Source: Flavobacterium sp.
Lineage (GTDB): Bacteria; Bacteroidota; Bacteroidia; Flavobacteriales; Flavobacteriaceae
Direction: 5' to 3'
Assembly: GCF_035195345.1 (NCBI RefSeq)
Contig: NZ_CP136574.1
Span: 1,178,001 to 1,242,000 of the forward strand
Length of the DNA stretch: 64,000 nt
The notes beneath the pieces are model-generated. The model saw only the letters and a program-made list of their open reading frames with translations. It ran no database searches and was not told where the DNA came from. This document shows positions 1-8,662 of this stretch, piece after piece. Every line of letters begins with the position of its first letter. The stretch's first letter is position 1. The position numbers and the translations under genes were made by a program.

Positions 1-916
1 TCCACATATCTTGTTCAAAGTCACGAATCTTCTCTTTTACACGATCAGATTCTAACAATTGCATTTGAGCATTTTCTTTCATATAGTCAGCAATTTTACG
101 GTCTCCGTAAACATTCTCTTCCAAGTAAATTACTCCACTGAAACGACGTGCATTTAAAATGTGGTCAAATGAAAATGGCATAGCTGAATTTCTATTATTG
201 AATGCAGTAGCTTCATGCAGAATATCTCTTGTTGAAGGGAAATATACCCAAAACAATTCAACCATTTCAGGGTTTGGATTATCCATTTCATATACATCAG
301 GAACAACTGGACAAATACCTAATAAACGATATTTCAATTCCCCTTGTCTCTTATCAAAATACCAATAACCAACCACCTTGTATGCATCAACATTATATGC
401 CTCAATTTCTGTTTTTCTAATATACTCTTCAGAAATCTTTTTTGTACCTTTTCTGTAAGCTTCAATATCTTCATTCATTTGCTCACGACCTACATCAGTA
501 GTATCAATTTTGAACAAAGAAGCCTCAATATCTTTTAAAGATTTTTTAGATGTAAAATAACTTGAATCATAAACTTCAGTAATTGTACCATCTTTAATAC
601 CTTTAACTAAGACATTATAAAGGGGTCTTCTATCAGGAGATGACATTACATCACCTTCAACAGGGAAATATAAAGGAAAATTAACTCTCTCATCTAAATC
701 AATTATTTCCCAAATACGCTTACCCATTAAAATATCACGATCATGTACATATCCATAAGGAAGTGGCTTGTCATTATCTGCACTTAATTCTGCCTGAGTC
801 TTTTTACCGATTTGATCAGGTGTCTTAGCGTTTAATAAGTTTGATTGAGCAAAAGTAGTAGTACTTAAAACTAAAACTAAAATTGCAATACTATTTCTCC
901 AATTCATTTTATTCAT
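1..916 (-). CDS. gldN: GldN, type IX secretion/gliding motor-associated protein (3' end cut by window)
   Basis: Periplasmic protein that works with GldK, GldL and GldM in the type IX secretion and gliding machinery. The reading frame begins at ATG 916 (MNKMNWRNS) and stays open for 305 codons to the window edge, so the C-terminus and stop are missing. A second in-frame ATG lies at 907. Residues 8-23 form a signal peptide ending near TTTFAQS. The following sequence (QIGKKTQAEL, YGYVHDRDILMGKRIWEIID) is characteristic of GldN. It lies 40 bp downstream of gldM on the same strand, as the last of the four gldKLMN genes. The family call is firm from both sequence and context. Confidence 0.93.
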   Translation of the reverse strand, partial: MNKMNWRNSIAILVLVLSTTTFAQSNLLNAKTPDQIGKKTQAELSADNDKPLPYGYVHDRDILMGKRIWEIIDLDERVNFPLYFPVEGDVMSSPDRRPLYNVLVKGIKDGTITEVYDSSYFTSKKSLKDIEASLFKIDTTDVGREQMNEDIEAYRKGTKKISEEYIRKTEIEAYNVDAYKVVGYWYFDKRQGELKYRLLGICPVVPDVYEMDNPNPEMVELFWVYFPSTRDILHEATAFNNRNSAMPFSFDHILNARRFSGVIYLEENVYGDRKIADYMKENAQMQLLESDRVKEKIRDFEQDMW

Positions 917-956
917 ATTTTATTTGGTTTATATTATAAACTCAAATTTATTTAAA

Positions 957-2489
957 TTATTGTATTTCGTATGTACAAGGTGATACTCTCTTAGATTCCT
1001 GATCGATACCTACAAACTTAGCTTTAATTTCATTAATGATGATAACATCACCTTTTGAAGCTTTAGCAATAACAGCTCTTGCTCGAGAATCCATTTTATT
1101 GCCTGAAACAACAACAGTTGGTTGACCAGGAACTTTAATGTTAAATTGAGTCACATTAACAGTTACTGGAAAATCAAAATCTTCCATAATAGCAGTTACT
1201 GAACAAACTTCTAAATTGTTTTTAGGACCCTTATTTTTCTCAGAACCACCAACTTTTCCTGTTGGAGCTGGTAAACCTTTAATTCTAAATACTTGTGCAC
1301 TAGACATTGCTTTACCATCAGGCATAGTAGCTGTAACATTGATTTTTACCTCACTACCAGAACCTGCTTTTAACATAAATTTACCATCACCTACCTTAGT
1401 CATTCCAGGAGCACTAGCATTCACTTTATTAGAGGCAATTCCAGGTACAGATATTGAAATTGGATTAGGAACACCACGGTATACAACATTCATTTTATCA
1501 GCAGAAATAATAGCTTGATTAGGACGAGGAACAACAACATAAGTACCTTCAAAATTTAAAGGAATTTCTTTACCATCTTCTAAAAATCCAAATTTTCCTG
1601 AAAAAGTTTGTTCACCAATTCCACCAGCTGTCATTGAGATAACTGCTTGACCATTATCAATTTTACCAGGACCATCAAAAGATGTAGGGACTGTGTTAGC
1701 ATCATAACGACCTAAAACAACTTTACCTTTTACTGTTTCACCTTGAAAATAAGCATTTTTTTCTAAGACAACAATAGCTTGAAAATTCTTCATTGATGCA
1801 GCAGTTTTCAATGCATTACCTAAAAATAAATTATAAGCTCCTGCTTCAGTATTCTTAACATCATTCTGCATTGCAGTAATAAAAGTTAAAGTAGATACTG
1901 CTGGAAAACCTTTAGCCTTATAATCTAAAAATTTAATTTTTACTCCTTCTTTATTAGCTATATCAGCAGTAGAAAATTTCTTTTCAATTTCTTTGATAAA
2001 AGGAATATATTTCACATCATTACCTAATACTTTCTTGATATCAGCAACATATTTATCAATTCTTGTAACAATTTCAGTTCCTCTAGGACTATATCCATCA
2101 CCTTTAAACCATTTTTCATCAATAGTTGATTTATCCATAGATTCAAAAGGTAACTTACCTGTCTTTTCATCAGGAGTATAACCTTCAGTAACTTCAGATT
2201 TAACAGTTTCTAAAAACGCAATGAAGTCTTTAGAAATCTTAGCTACATCCTTAGCTTTTTTTGCAGGCTCTGCATATTTAGCTGGTTCATCAGCTGCCTT
2301 TGTATTTAAAGCTGATAATAAATTATTGTTAGCTTCTTCAGTTAATTTATTTGACTCTGTAAACTTGTCATTAAAATTACCAAAAGCTGATAATACTTCT
2401 TTTGACATATTTAATGCCAACATTGCGATGAAAACCAAATACATAAGGTTAATCATCTTCTGTCTAGGGGTTAATTTTCCTCCTGCCAT
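957..2489 (-). CDS. gldM: GldM, type IX secretion inner-membrane motor component
   Basis: Inner-membrane protein whose single N-terminal helix (about residues 12-32, after MAGGKLTPRQKM) sits with GldL in the proton-driven motor. Its large periplasmic region reaches up to the GldK/GldN ring. The 510-aa length matches the family (about 510-520). The periplasmic part, about residues 35-510, is the known string of a helical domain followed by beta-rich domains. Two cysteines near the C-terminus (LEVCSVTAIM and SPCTYEIQ) may form a disulfide. The gene is 48 bp downstream of gldL and 40 bp upstream of gldN. Confidence 0.96.
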   Translation of the reverse strand: MAGGKLTPRQKMINLMYLVFIAMLALNMSKEVLSAFGNFNDKFTESNKLTEEANNNLLSALNTKAADEPAKYAEPAKKAKDVAKISKDFIAFLETVKSEVTEGYTPDEKTGKLPFESMDKSTIDEKWFKGDGYSPRGTEIVTRIDKYVADIKKVLGNDVKYIPFIKEIEKKFSTADIANKEGVKIKFLDYKAKGFPAVSTLTFITAMQNDVKNTEAGAYNLFLGNALKTAASMKNFQAIVVLEKNAYFQGETVKGKVVLGRYDANTVPTSFDGPGKIDNGQAVISMTAGGIGEQTFSGKFGFLEDGKEIPLNFEGTYVVVPRPNQAIISADKMNVVYRGVPNPISISVPGIASNKVNASAPGMTKVGDGKFMLKAGSGSEVKINVTATMPDGKAMSSAQVFRIKGLPAPTGKVGGSEKNKGPKNNLEVCSVTAIMEDFDFPVTVNVTQFNIKVPGQPTVVVSGNKMDSRARAVIAKASKGDVIIINEIKAKFVGIDQESKRVSPCTYEIQ

Positions 2490-2537
2490 TTTTTCTTTAA
2501 ATTAGTTTTAATTAATAAATTTTTAATGATAAACTAA

Positions 2538-3170
2538 TTATCCTCTGTTACTCATAGCAGTAAGCATTCCTCCATAAACAGCATTTAAAGATGCAATGTT
2601 AGAAGTCATTGATTGCATTTGCTCTTTCAATTTAGCAGCATTATCAGCAATTTCTTGATTTGCAGTAGCATTTCTAGAAGCGCTGTCTAATTGCAATTTA
2701 TATAAATTATTTAAAGCTTCCATTTGTGCAGCCGCTGTAGACATTTCCTCAGCATATTTCTTTTGACCAGCCATAGCATCTACAGTTGGAGAAATAGATT
2801 TAGCAGCACCTTCAAAATTTTTGATACTGTTGCCTAAACTAGCCATTAATTCACCATCAATTTTAGCTTCTTTTAACATATTATCTAATTTTTGAGATAA
2901 TAACCCTTGAGCTTCTGCTGGATTTTCTTTTTTATCTTTAGCTTTAGCTTCCCCACCTGCTAATTCAGGATAAACCAAAGACCAATCTAATTCATGTTCT
3001 ACTGGCTCAAATGCAGATAATGCAAAAATAGCCGCTTCTGTTAATAATCCTACGATAAGCATAATATCTGCACCAGTCCAATGTTGTAATTTAAATAATG
3101 CTCCAACAATTACTACTGCTGCTCCCATTCCATAAAGGAAACCCATCATTTTTTTGCTTAATAATGCCAT
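2538..3170 (-). CDS. gldL: GldL, type IX secretion/gliding motor membrane protein
   Basis: Cytoplasmic-membrane stator-like subunit of the T9SS motor that pairs with GldM. Two transmembrane helices are visible at about residues 9-28 and 33-56, separated by KLQHWTG and followed by the acidic FEPVEHELDW. The glutamate in the second helix (LLTEAAIF) is the position implicated in proton coupling in GldL. Residues 90-205 are a long soluble helical region rich in Ala, Gln and Asn. The length of 210 aa is normal. It sits between gldK (52 bp upstream) and gldM (48 bp downstream). Confidence 0.96.
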   Translation of the reverse strand: MALLSKKMMGFLYGMGAAVVIVGALFKLQHWTGADIMLIVGLLTEAAIFALSAFEPVEHELDWSLVYPELAGGEAKAKDKKENPAEAQGLLSQKLDNMLKEAKIDGELMASLGNSIKNFEGAAKSISPTVDAMAGQKKYAEEMSTAAAQMEALNNLYKLQLDSASRNATANQEIADNAAKLKEQMQSMTSNIASLNAVYGGMLTAMSNRG

Positions 3171-3222
3171 AATAAATAAAATTTAGTTAGTTAAGTTAAT
3201 TATATAATAAAATTGGTTAATA

Positions 3223-4587
3223 CTATTTTGGTCTGTTACCTGTTGTAGCCGTACCCATATAATCTTGTACAGTTCTAAAACCGATATAACTTCTTGCCGA
3301 ATCTGCATACTCATAATCTCGTGTTGAAACCTGCATAAAATAAGCAACATCTTTCCAAGAACCACCTCGAACTACTTTTCTTTGATTCTTTTTATCTGCT
3401 ACATGTGGATTCATTGTAGAAACAAACTCATATGCTTCAGCATAATATGAAGATTCAGTCCATTCAGAAACATTACCAGCCATGTTGTATAAGTTAAAAT
3501 CATTAGGCTCATATGATTTAGCTTCTACAGTATACAAAGCACCGTCAGCAGCGTAATCACCACGATTAGGTTTAAAGTTAGCCATAAAACAACCTCTGTC
3601 ATTTTTAGCATAAGGGCCACCCCAAGGATAAGTTCCACCTTCAATTCCACCTCTTGCAGCATATTCCCATTCAGCTTCAGTTGGCAAACGGAATGAATTT
3701 ACCTGATCTCTTCCTTTTTTCTTTTTAACATAGGCATTTTTATACATTGTTCTCCAAGCACAAAATGCTTTAGCCTGATTCCAAGACACTCCAACTACTG
3801 GATAATCCCCATATGCTTGATGCCAAAAATAGTCGTTGTGCATAGGCTCATTGTATGAGTAAGCAAAATCTTTTATCCATGCGGTTGTATCAGGATATAT
3901 TTCAATTGGCGGTGCATCTTCATAAAAGTTTTTACGTCCCTTTTTCTTTACCGCTTTATTTAAGTCAACTTGATTATATTTAAATTTTAATTTCGAAGCA
4001 TCTATAGTCTTTAAACCATTATACGACTCAGATTCAGGTAAATACATAGAATCCATAACCTCTACATAAAATTCATCAGGATACTTACTTGGCTCCTTAA
4101 TTACCTTAATTTTTTTATTTAATTTTCTACCTGCATAAATATCATCATCAGTACCTACACTATAATAATTCTCATACATGTATTTATCATAAGGAGTCAT
4201 TTTTTCAGGATCAACGTCAGCAAAAGCAAAATCGCCAATTCCATCACCTGGTTTTTTACCTTGCTCATCAGCAAAAATAGCTAAGCGTGTTCTAATTGTT
4301 GAATCTTTTACCCATTCAACAAACTGACGGTACTCGCTATTTGTAATTTCTGTTTCATCCATATAGAATGAGCGAACCGTAACTGTTTTTGTAGGTGCGT
4401 CTTGAATGTTAGCTAAATCATCATCGGCTTTACCCATAATAAAAGCTCCTCCAGGAATTAACGTCATACCGTAAGGTTTTTCAGGATGCCATTTCCTTCC
4501 TTTAACTCCTACTAATTCTCCTTTATCGCCTTTACCACAACTGATAAATAATGACAAAATTGCTGATAATGCAACAAACTTCTTCAT
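3223..4587 (-). CDS. gldK: GldK, gliding motility/T9SS lipoprotein with formylglycine-generating-enzyme fold
   Basis: Outer-membrane lipoprotein that forms the periplasmic ring with GldN. The signal peptide has a lipobox ending at Cys17 (LSLFISCGKG). Residues about 40-440 carry the sulfatase-modifying-factor fold, seen as GMTLIPGGAFIMG, SFYMDETEITNSEYRQF, FRLPTEAEWEYAARGG, NVSEWTES and VVRGGSWKD. In this subfamily the fold is structural rather than enzymatic. At 454 aa it is of usual length. It is the first gene of gldKLMN and follows the arginase-fold gene after 154 bp. I see no clear promoter element in that gap. Confidence 0.96.
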   Translation of the reverse strand: MKKFVALSAILSLFISCGKGDKGELVGVKGRKWHPEKPYGMTLIPGGAFIMGKADDDLANIQDAPTKTVTVRSFYMDETEITNSEYRQFVEWVKDSTIRTRLAIFADEQGKKPGDGIGDFAFADVDPEKMTPYDKYMYENYYSVGTDDDIYAGRKLNKKIKVIKEPSKYPDEFYVEVMDSMYLPESESYNGLKTIDASKLKFKYNQVDLNKAVKKKGRKNFYEDAPPIEIYPDTTAWIKDFAYSYNEPMHNDYFWHQAYGDYPVVGVSWNQAKAFCAWRTMYKNAYVKKKKGRDQVNSFRLPTEAEWEYAARGGIEGGTYPWGGPYAKNDRGCFMANFKPNRGDYAADGALYTVEAKSYEPNDFNLYNMAGNVSEWTESSYYAEAYEFVSTMNPHVADKKNQRKVVRGGSWKDVAYFMQVSTRDYEYADSARSYIGFRTVQDYMGTATTGNRPK

Positions 4588-4741
4588 ATAAACTTGGGTT
4601 AAATATAATTTCTATTTAAGGGCGTAAACCTATTCAATAATTTTGAAAAAAACAACATTTTTTTTAAAAAGTTCAAAATTTATTAAATTTAAAGTTTACG
4701 TTTGAATTAACTTTACGTTAACATATTAAAAAACAACTCTT

Positions 4742-5890
4742 TTAAGCTATATTTCTTCTTTGGGCTTTCCACCATCTTTCTGGAATTTCTTGCTCGCAAG
4801 CCGCTAAATAATCTTCATGCATGCAAGGTAATAACGTATTTCTTTTTAATTTATTGTTAACATGTGTTAAAAAAGGTATTTCTATCCACCATCTTCCTGT
4901 TATATTACTCTTATAAAACACCAATTCTTCATCTTCAATTAAGACAATATACTTAATATAATTTTCTTTTGTACCAAATGGATACTCATTTGAACGAAAA
5001 CAAAAGCCTTCTATAAAGTACCATAACATTTGAGTTATTAGAACGACTTCGTTTGTATTTGAATTAAAATTAAAAATTCCAAATGAAGTTACTTTATCAC
5101 TAATTCCGGCATAACGTGCCAATGCACATATTTCTTTCCCTGTAAATCCGTTAGGAGAAAATTCCTTATTATTTCCAGAATAAGACGACTGAACTGCATT
5201 CATATCTACACTTACTAAATCTGCATCTCTAAAAACAGGTTCTGCAACTGCAATATTATTGGAAACTTCTCCTAATCGATAAGCTTCAAAATATAATTTT
5301 TCAATTAAATCAATTTCTTCTTGTGAATTATAATAGGTTTGAAAGCCAATATTAGCATAATTAAATAGATTATTTGGCTCTTCAACAATAATTTTTGACA
5401 AAAAAGAATTGTAAACCAAAGAATCTTCTTTAGCAAAACCAAATTTACTATCCACAGAAACTAAATTCACCATTTGATCTAAATTATCATAGGCACGATA
5501 CATTGCGTACGTTAAATCTTGACTGCCACCTACAATAATTGGTGTAATTTTTTTCTTTACAAGCTCTTCAACAAGCTTTTTTACAACAAAATAAGTATCT
5601 TCTATACTTTCACCTGCCTCAACAGAACCTAAATCTACTATAGAAACATTCCAATTTCCAGGATATAAACTGTACAATTGTTTTCTAAATTCTTCAAAAG
5701 CAAAATCTTCATTTTCTTTATTTGCACCTCTATATTCATTAACCGTGACAATAGCTAACGATACATTTTCTAAAACCGGAAAATCGGTTTGAGTGTGCAA
5801 CGCAACTTTTTTACCTAATGTTTGATTAGATAATTTTGAAATAAATTGTTCCACTGAAACCGAAACAGGTTGCAAAAAATCAAAAACCAT
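4742..5890 (-). CDS. Arginase/formimidoylglutamase-fold protein, metal ligands lost
   Basis: A 382-aa protein usually annotated as formimidoylglutamase in flavobacteria. The arginase fold can be traced, but the metal-binding motifs are changed. The GGDHS loop reads GGSQD (residues 121-125), the DxHxD loop reads VDSKFGF (146-152), and the later SxDxDxxDP loop reads SVDMNAVQSS (227-236). Most manganese ligands are therefore missing and catalysis is unlikely. It lies 3 bp after topA, so the two are probably co-transcribed, and 154 bp before gldK. No other histidine-degradation gene is nearby, which argues against a hut role. A structural or regulatory function linked to gliding is a guess from position only. 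Confidence 0.75.
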   Translation of the reverse strand: MVFDFLQPVSVSVEQFISKLSNQTLGKKVALHTQTDFPVLENVSLAIVTVNEYRGANKENEDFAFEEFRKQLYSLYPGNWNVSIVDLGSVEAGESIEDTYFVVKKLVEELVKKKITPIIVGGSQDLTYAMYRAYDNLDQMVNLVSVDSKFGFAKEDSLVYNSFLSKIIVEEPNNLFNYANIGFQTYYNSQEEIDLIEKLYFEAYRLGEVSNNIAVAEPVFRDADLVSVDMNAVQSSYSGNNKEFSPNGFTGKEICALARYAGISDKVTSFGIFNFNSNTNEVVLITQMLWYFIEGFCFRSNEYPFGTKENYIKYIVLIEDEELVFYKSNITGRWWIEIPFLTHVNNKLKRNTLLPCMHEDYLAACEQEIPERWWKAQRRNIA

Positions 5891-5893
5891 TTG

Positions 5894-8395
5894 CTATTTC
5901 TTTTTTGTTGTTGTTTTCTTAGCTGTTGCTTTTTTTGCAGGCGCTTTTTTTGCTGGTGTTTTCTTTTCAATCATTTCTTGAACTTGCTCCAAAGTCAATT
6001 TAGAAGCATCAACATCTTTGCTTAATTCTATTTTGATTTTCCCTTTTGTAATTACCGAACGACCCCAACGTGCTTTTTCCACTTTGATGCCTTCTGCTTT
6101 CCAATCGTGCAATACTTTATCAATATCTTTTTGTTGTTTTTCTTCAATTAATTCATTCAAATCTGATTGCGATAAATTATCGAAATTATATTTTTTATTC
6201 ACATTGATAAACATGCCGTTCCATTTGATAAAAGGACCAAAACGACCAACACCCTTTTGAATAGGCAAATTATCATACGTTCCAATTGGAGCATCTGCTT
6301 GTACTTTTTCATCAATTAAACCTTGAGCTGTTTCCATAGTTACATCCATTGGATCAACTCCTTTTGGCAACGAAATAAATTGGGTTCCAAATTTCACATA
6401 CGGTCCAAAACGACCATTGTTTACTTCTATTTCTTCTCCTTTGTAAGTCCCTAGTTGTTTTGGAAGCAAGAATAAATTCAACACCTCTTCTAACGTAATA
6501 TTTCCAATATTTTGATCTTGACGTAAACTAGCAAATTGTTTATTTTCATCAACAGCTTCTCCAATTTGAGCCATTGCTCCGTATTTTCCTAAACGAACCG
6601 AAACTTGTTTTCCTGAAACAGGATGCACACCTAAAATACGTTCTCCACTTTCTCTATCGGCATTTTTTTCAACATCAACTACATTAGGATGGAAATGGGT
6701 GTAGAAATCATTCATCATTTTTGCCCAATCCACTTTTCCTTCTGCAATTTCGTCAAAATCTTGCTCTACTTTTGCTGTGAAATTGTAATCTAATATTGTG
6801 TTGAAGTTTTTAACCAAGAAATCATTCACGATAATTCCGATATCAGTTGGAACTAATTTCCCTTTGTCCGAACCTACATTTTCAGTTAAAACTTGAGCTT
6901 TAACTTCGCTGTTTTTCAAAACGATTTGTATATATTTTCGTTCTTGACCTTCAAAACTACCTTTCTCAACATAAGTTCTGGCAATAATCGTTGAAATAGT
7001 TGGTGCATACGTAGATGGACGACCAATTCCTAATTCTTCTAATTTTTTAACCAAAGAAGCTTCGGTGTAACGACTTGGCGGACGCGAAAAACGTTCGGTA
7101 GCTGTAATATAATTATTGGCAAGTTTTTCGTTTATTTTTAAAGCAGGTAGCATTCCTTCTTGTTCCTCATCATCATCATCATGTCCTTCCAAATATACTT
7201 TTAAGAAACCTTCAAATTTAATCACTTCTCCAGTTGCTGTAAAAGTTTCTGAATGATTGCTAGCTTCAATTTTTACGTTGGTTCTTTCTAATTCAGCATC
7301 ACTCATTTGAGAAGCCAATGTTCTTTTCCAAATTAAATCATACAAACGCGCTTGATCTCTATCAATAGCTACTGTGTGACGCGACATATCCGTTGGACGA
7401 ATGGCTTCGTGCGCTTCTTGTGCTCCTTTTGATTTGGTATTAAAACTTCTTGGTTTAGAAAATTCCTTTCCGTAGTAACTTGTAATTTCAGCTTGAGCTG
7501 CTGCCATTGCTTCTTGCGATAAGTTTACACTATCCGTTCTCATATACGTTATGAGTCCGGCTTCGTATAAACGTTGTGCAATTTGCATCGTAATTCCAAC
7601 AGGTAAATACAATTTTCTAGCCGCTTCTTGTTGCAACGTTGAAGTCGTAAAAGGCGCTGCTGGTGATTTTTTGGTTGGTTTCGTTTCTAAATCTCCTACT
7701 TTGTAGGATGAACCCATATTTTTAGTTAAGAAATCTTCTGCTTCTTTTTTAGTAGCGAAGTTCTTAGGTAATTTTGCTTTAAATGCTTTTCCAGCTTCGT
7801 TAGTGAATTCAGCCGTAATACTGTAAGAAGCTTCTGGATTGAAATTTTGAATTTCTCTTTCGCGTTCTACAATCAAACGAACAGAAACCGATTGCACACG
7901 ACCAGCTGACAAACCACCTTTTACTTTTTTCCAAAGTACTGGCGATAATTCGTAACCTACTAATCTATCTAAAACTCTACGCGCTTGTTGCGCATTTACT
8001 AAGTTATAATCAATTCCTCGTGGATTTTCGATTGCTTTTTGAATAGCCGTTTTCGTAATTTCGTGAAAAACGATACGTTTTGTTTTTTCGGGTTTTAAAT
8101 TTAATTCTTCAGATAAGTGCCAAGAAATTGCTTCTCCCTCACGGTCCTCATCGGAAGCTAACCAAACCATTTCGGCATTTTTAGCTAATCCTTTTAATTT
8201 TGTCACCAATGTTTTTTTATCCGCCGAAACTTCATATTTTGGTTTAAAACCATTTTCTACATCTACTCCAATTTCTCTTGAAGGTAAGTCGGCAATATGG
8301 CCGTAACTCGACTCTACTTGATACTCACTTCCCAGAAATTTCTCGATGGTTTTTGCCTTAGCTGGTGACTCAACGATTACTAAATTCTTTGCCAT
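5894..8395 (-). CDS. topA: DNA topoisomerase I (type IA), cysteine-free
   Basis: Relaxes negative supercoils by transient single-strand cleavage. The TOPRIM domain is at residues 1-140 (IVESPAKAKTIEKFLG, SDEDREGEAISWHL), and the catalytic tyrosine is Y284 in LITYMRTDS. The C-terminal region after about residue 585 carries three degenerate repeats (VRLGKYGAMAQIG, NNGRFGPYVKFG, GVGRFGPFIKWN). These correspond to topoisomerase zinc ribbons, but the cysteines are absent, and I find no cysteine in all 833 residues. The tail is a Lys/Ala/Thr-rich segment of the kind that binds DNA electrostatically. A TACTTTTG element at 8416-8423 is a likely promoter. Confidence 0.97.
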   Translation of the reverse strand: MAKNLVIVESPAKAKTIEKFLGSEYQVESSYGHIADLPSREIGVDVENGFKPKYEVSADKKTLVTKLKGLAKNAEMVWLASDEDREGEAISWHLSEELNLKPEKTKRIVFHEITKTAIQKAIENPRGIDYNLVNAQQARRVLDRLVGYELSPVLWKKVKGGLSAGRVQSVSVRLIVEREREIQNFNPEASYSITAEFTNEAGKAFKAKLPKNFATKKEAEDFLTKNMGSSYKVGDLETKPTKKSPAAPFTTSTLQQEAARKLYLPVGITMQIAQRLYEAGLITYMRTDSVNLSQEAMAAAQAEITSYYGKEFSKPRSFNTKSKGAQEAHEAIRPTDMSRHTVAIDRDQARLYDLIWKRTLASQMSDAELERTNVKIEASNHSETFTATGEVIKFEGFLKVYLEGHDDDDEEQEGMLPALKINEKLANNYITATERFSRPPSRYTEASLVKKLEELGIGRPSTYAPTISTIIARTYVEKGSFEGQERKYIQIVLKNSEVKAQVLTENVGSDKGKLVPTDIGIIVNDFLVKNFNTILDYNFTAKVEQDFDEIAEGKVDWAKMMNDFYTHFHPNVVDVEKNADRESGERILGVHPVSGKQVSVRLGKYGAMAQIGEAVDENKQFASLRQDQNIGNITLEEVLNLFLLPKQLGTYKGEEIEVNNGRFGPYVKFGTQFISLPKGVDPMDVTMETAQGLIDEKVQADAPIGTYDNLPIQKGVGRFGPFIKWNGMFINVNKKYNFDNLSQSDLNELIEEKQQKDIDKVLHDWKAEGIKVEKARWGRSVITKGKIKIELSKDVDASKLTLEQVQEMIEKKTPAKKAPAKKATAKKTTTKKK

Positions 8396-8415
8396 TTCAC
8401 TTTTTGTTTGTTTGG

Positions 8416-8423
8416 CAAAAGTA
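8416..8423 (-). promoter_or_regulatory. topA promoter -7 element (TACTTTTG)
   Basis: The minus strand reads TACTTTTG, matching the Bacteroidetes -7 consensus TAnnTTTG, 20 bases before the topA start. No matching TTG is seen at -33. Confidence 0.55.
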
Positions 8424-8495
8424 TAGGTTTTTTTTAAATTTTAACATCCTGAACTTTTTTTTACCTTCAATTACCCTAAATATTGGCTAAATTAT

Positions 8496-8511
8496 ACCTA
8501 TATATATAGGT
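8496..8511. repeat. Perfect 16-bp palindrome between topA and miaB
   Basis: ACCTATATATATAGGT is its own reverse complement. It lies in the 267-bp divergent region, about 105 bp upstream of the miaB -7 element and 73 bp from the topA -7 element. It could be an operator. Its alternating AT core makes chance formation easier in this AT-rich DNA. Confidence 0.5.
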
Positions 8512-8583
8512 GTAAAATCCATGTAAAACGGCTACTTAGAATCGGAAGAAAAAATAATTTAAAAATTTCATGTTAAACCTTTT

Positions 8584-8598
8584 CTGCCATCTTGTCAG
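8584..8598. promoter_or_regulatory. Candidate operator CTGnCAnnnTGnCAG overlapping the miaB -33 element
   Basis: CTGCCATCTTGTCAG has outer arms CTG/CAG and inner arms CA/TG in dyad symmetry, and flanking T/A bases extend the outer arms by one pair. The TTG at 8592-8594, a good -33 candidate for miaB, lies inside it, so a bound protein would affect that promoter. Confidence 0.4.
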
Positions 8599-8623
8599 AT
8601 TTTAGATTTTAGTATTATCTTTG
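8592..8623 (+). promoter_or_regulatory. miaB promoter (TTG, 21 bp, TATCTTTG)
   Basis: TTG at 8592-8594 and TATCTTTG at 8616-8623 are 21 bp apart. Both match the flavobacterial -33/-7 consensus TTG...TAnnTTTG. The miaB ATG follows 39 bases later. Confidence 0.75.
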
Positions 8624-8662
8624 CAATCCGAAACTTCGGAATGATTTAAAGGAATCTTTGAT

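Noticed and set aside
1216..1518. Plus-strand open frame of 100 codons opposite gldM
   Set aside because: It is antisense to a certain gene, its composition follows the gldM codons in mirror, and it has no start signal or family.
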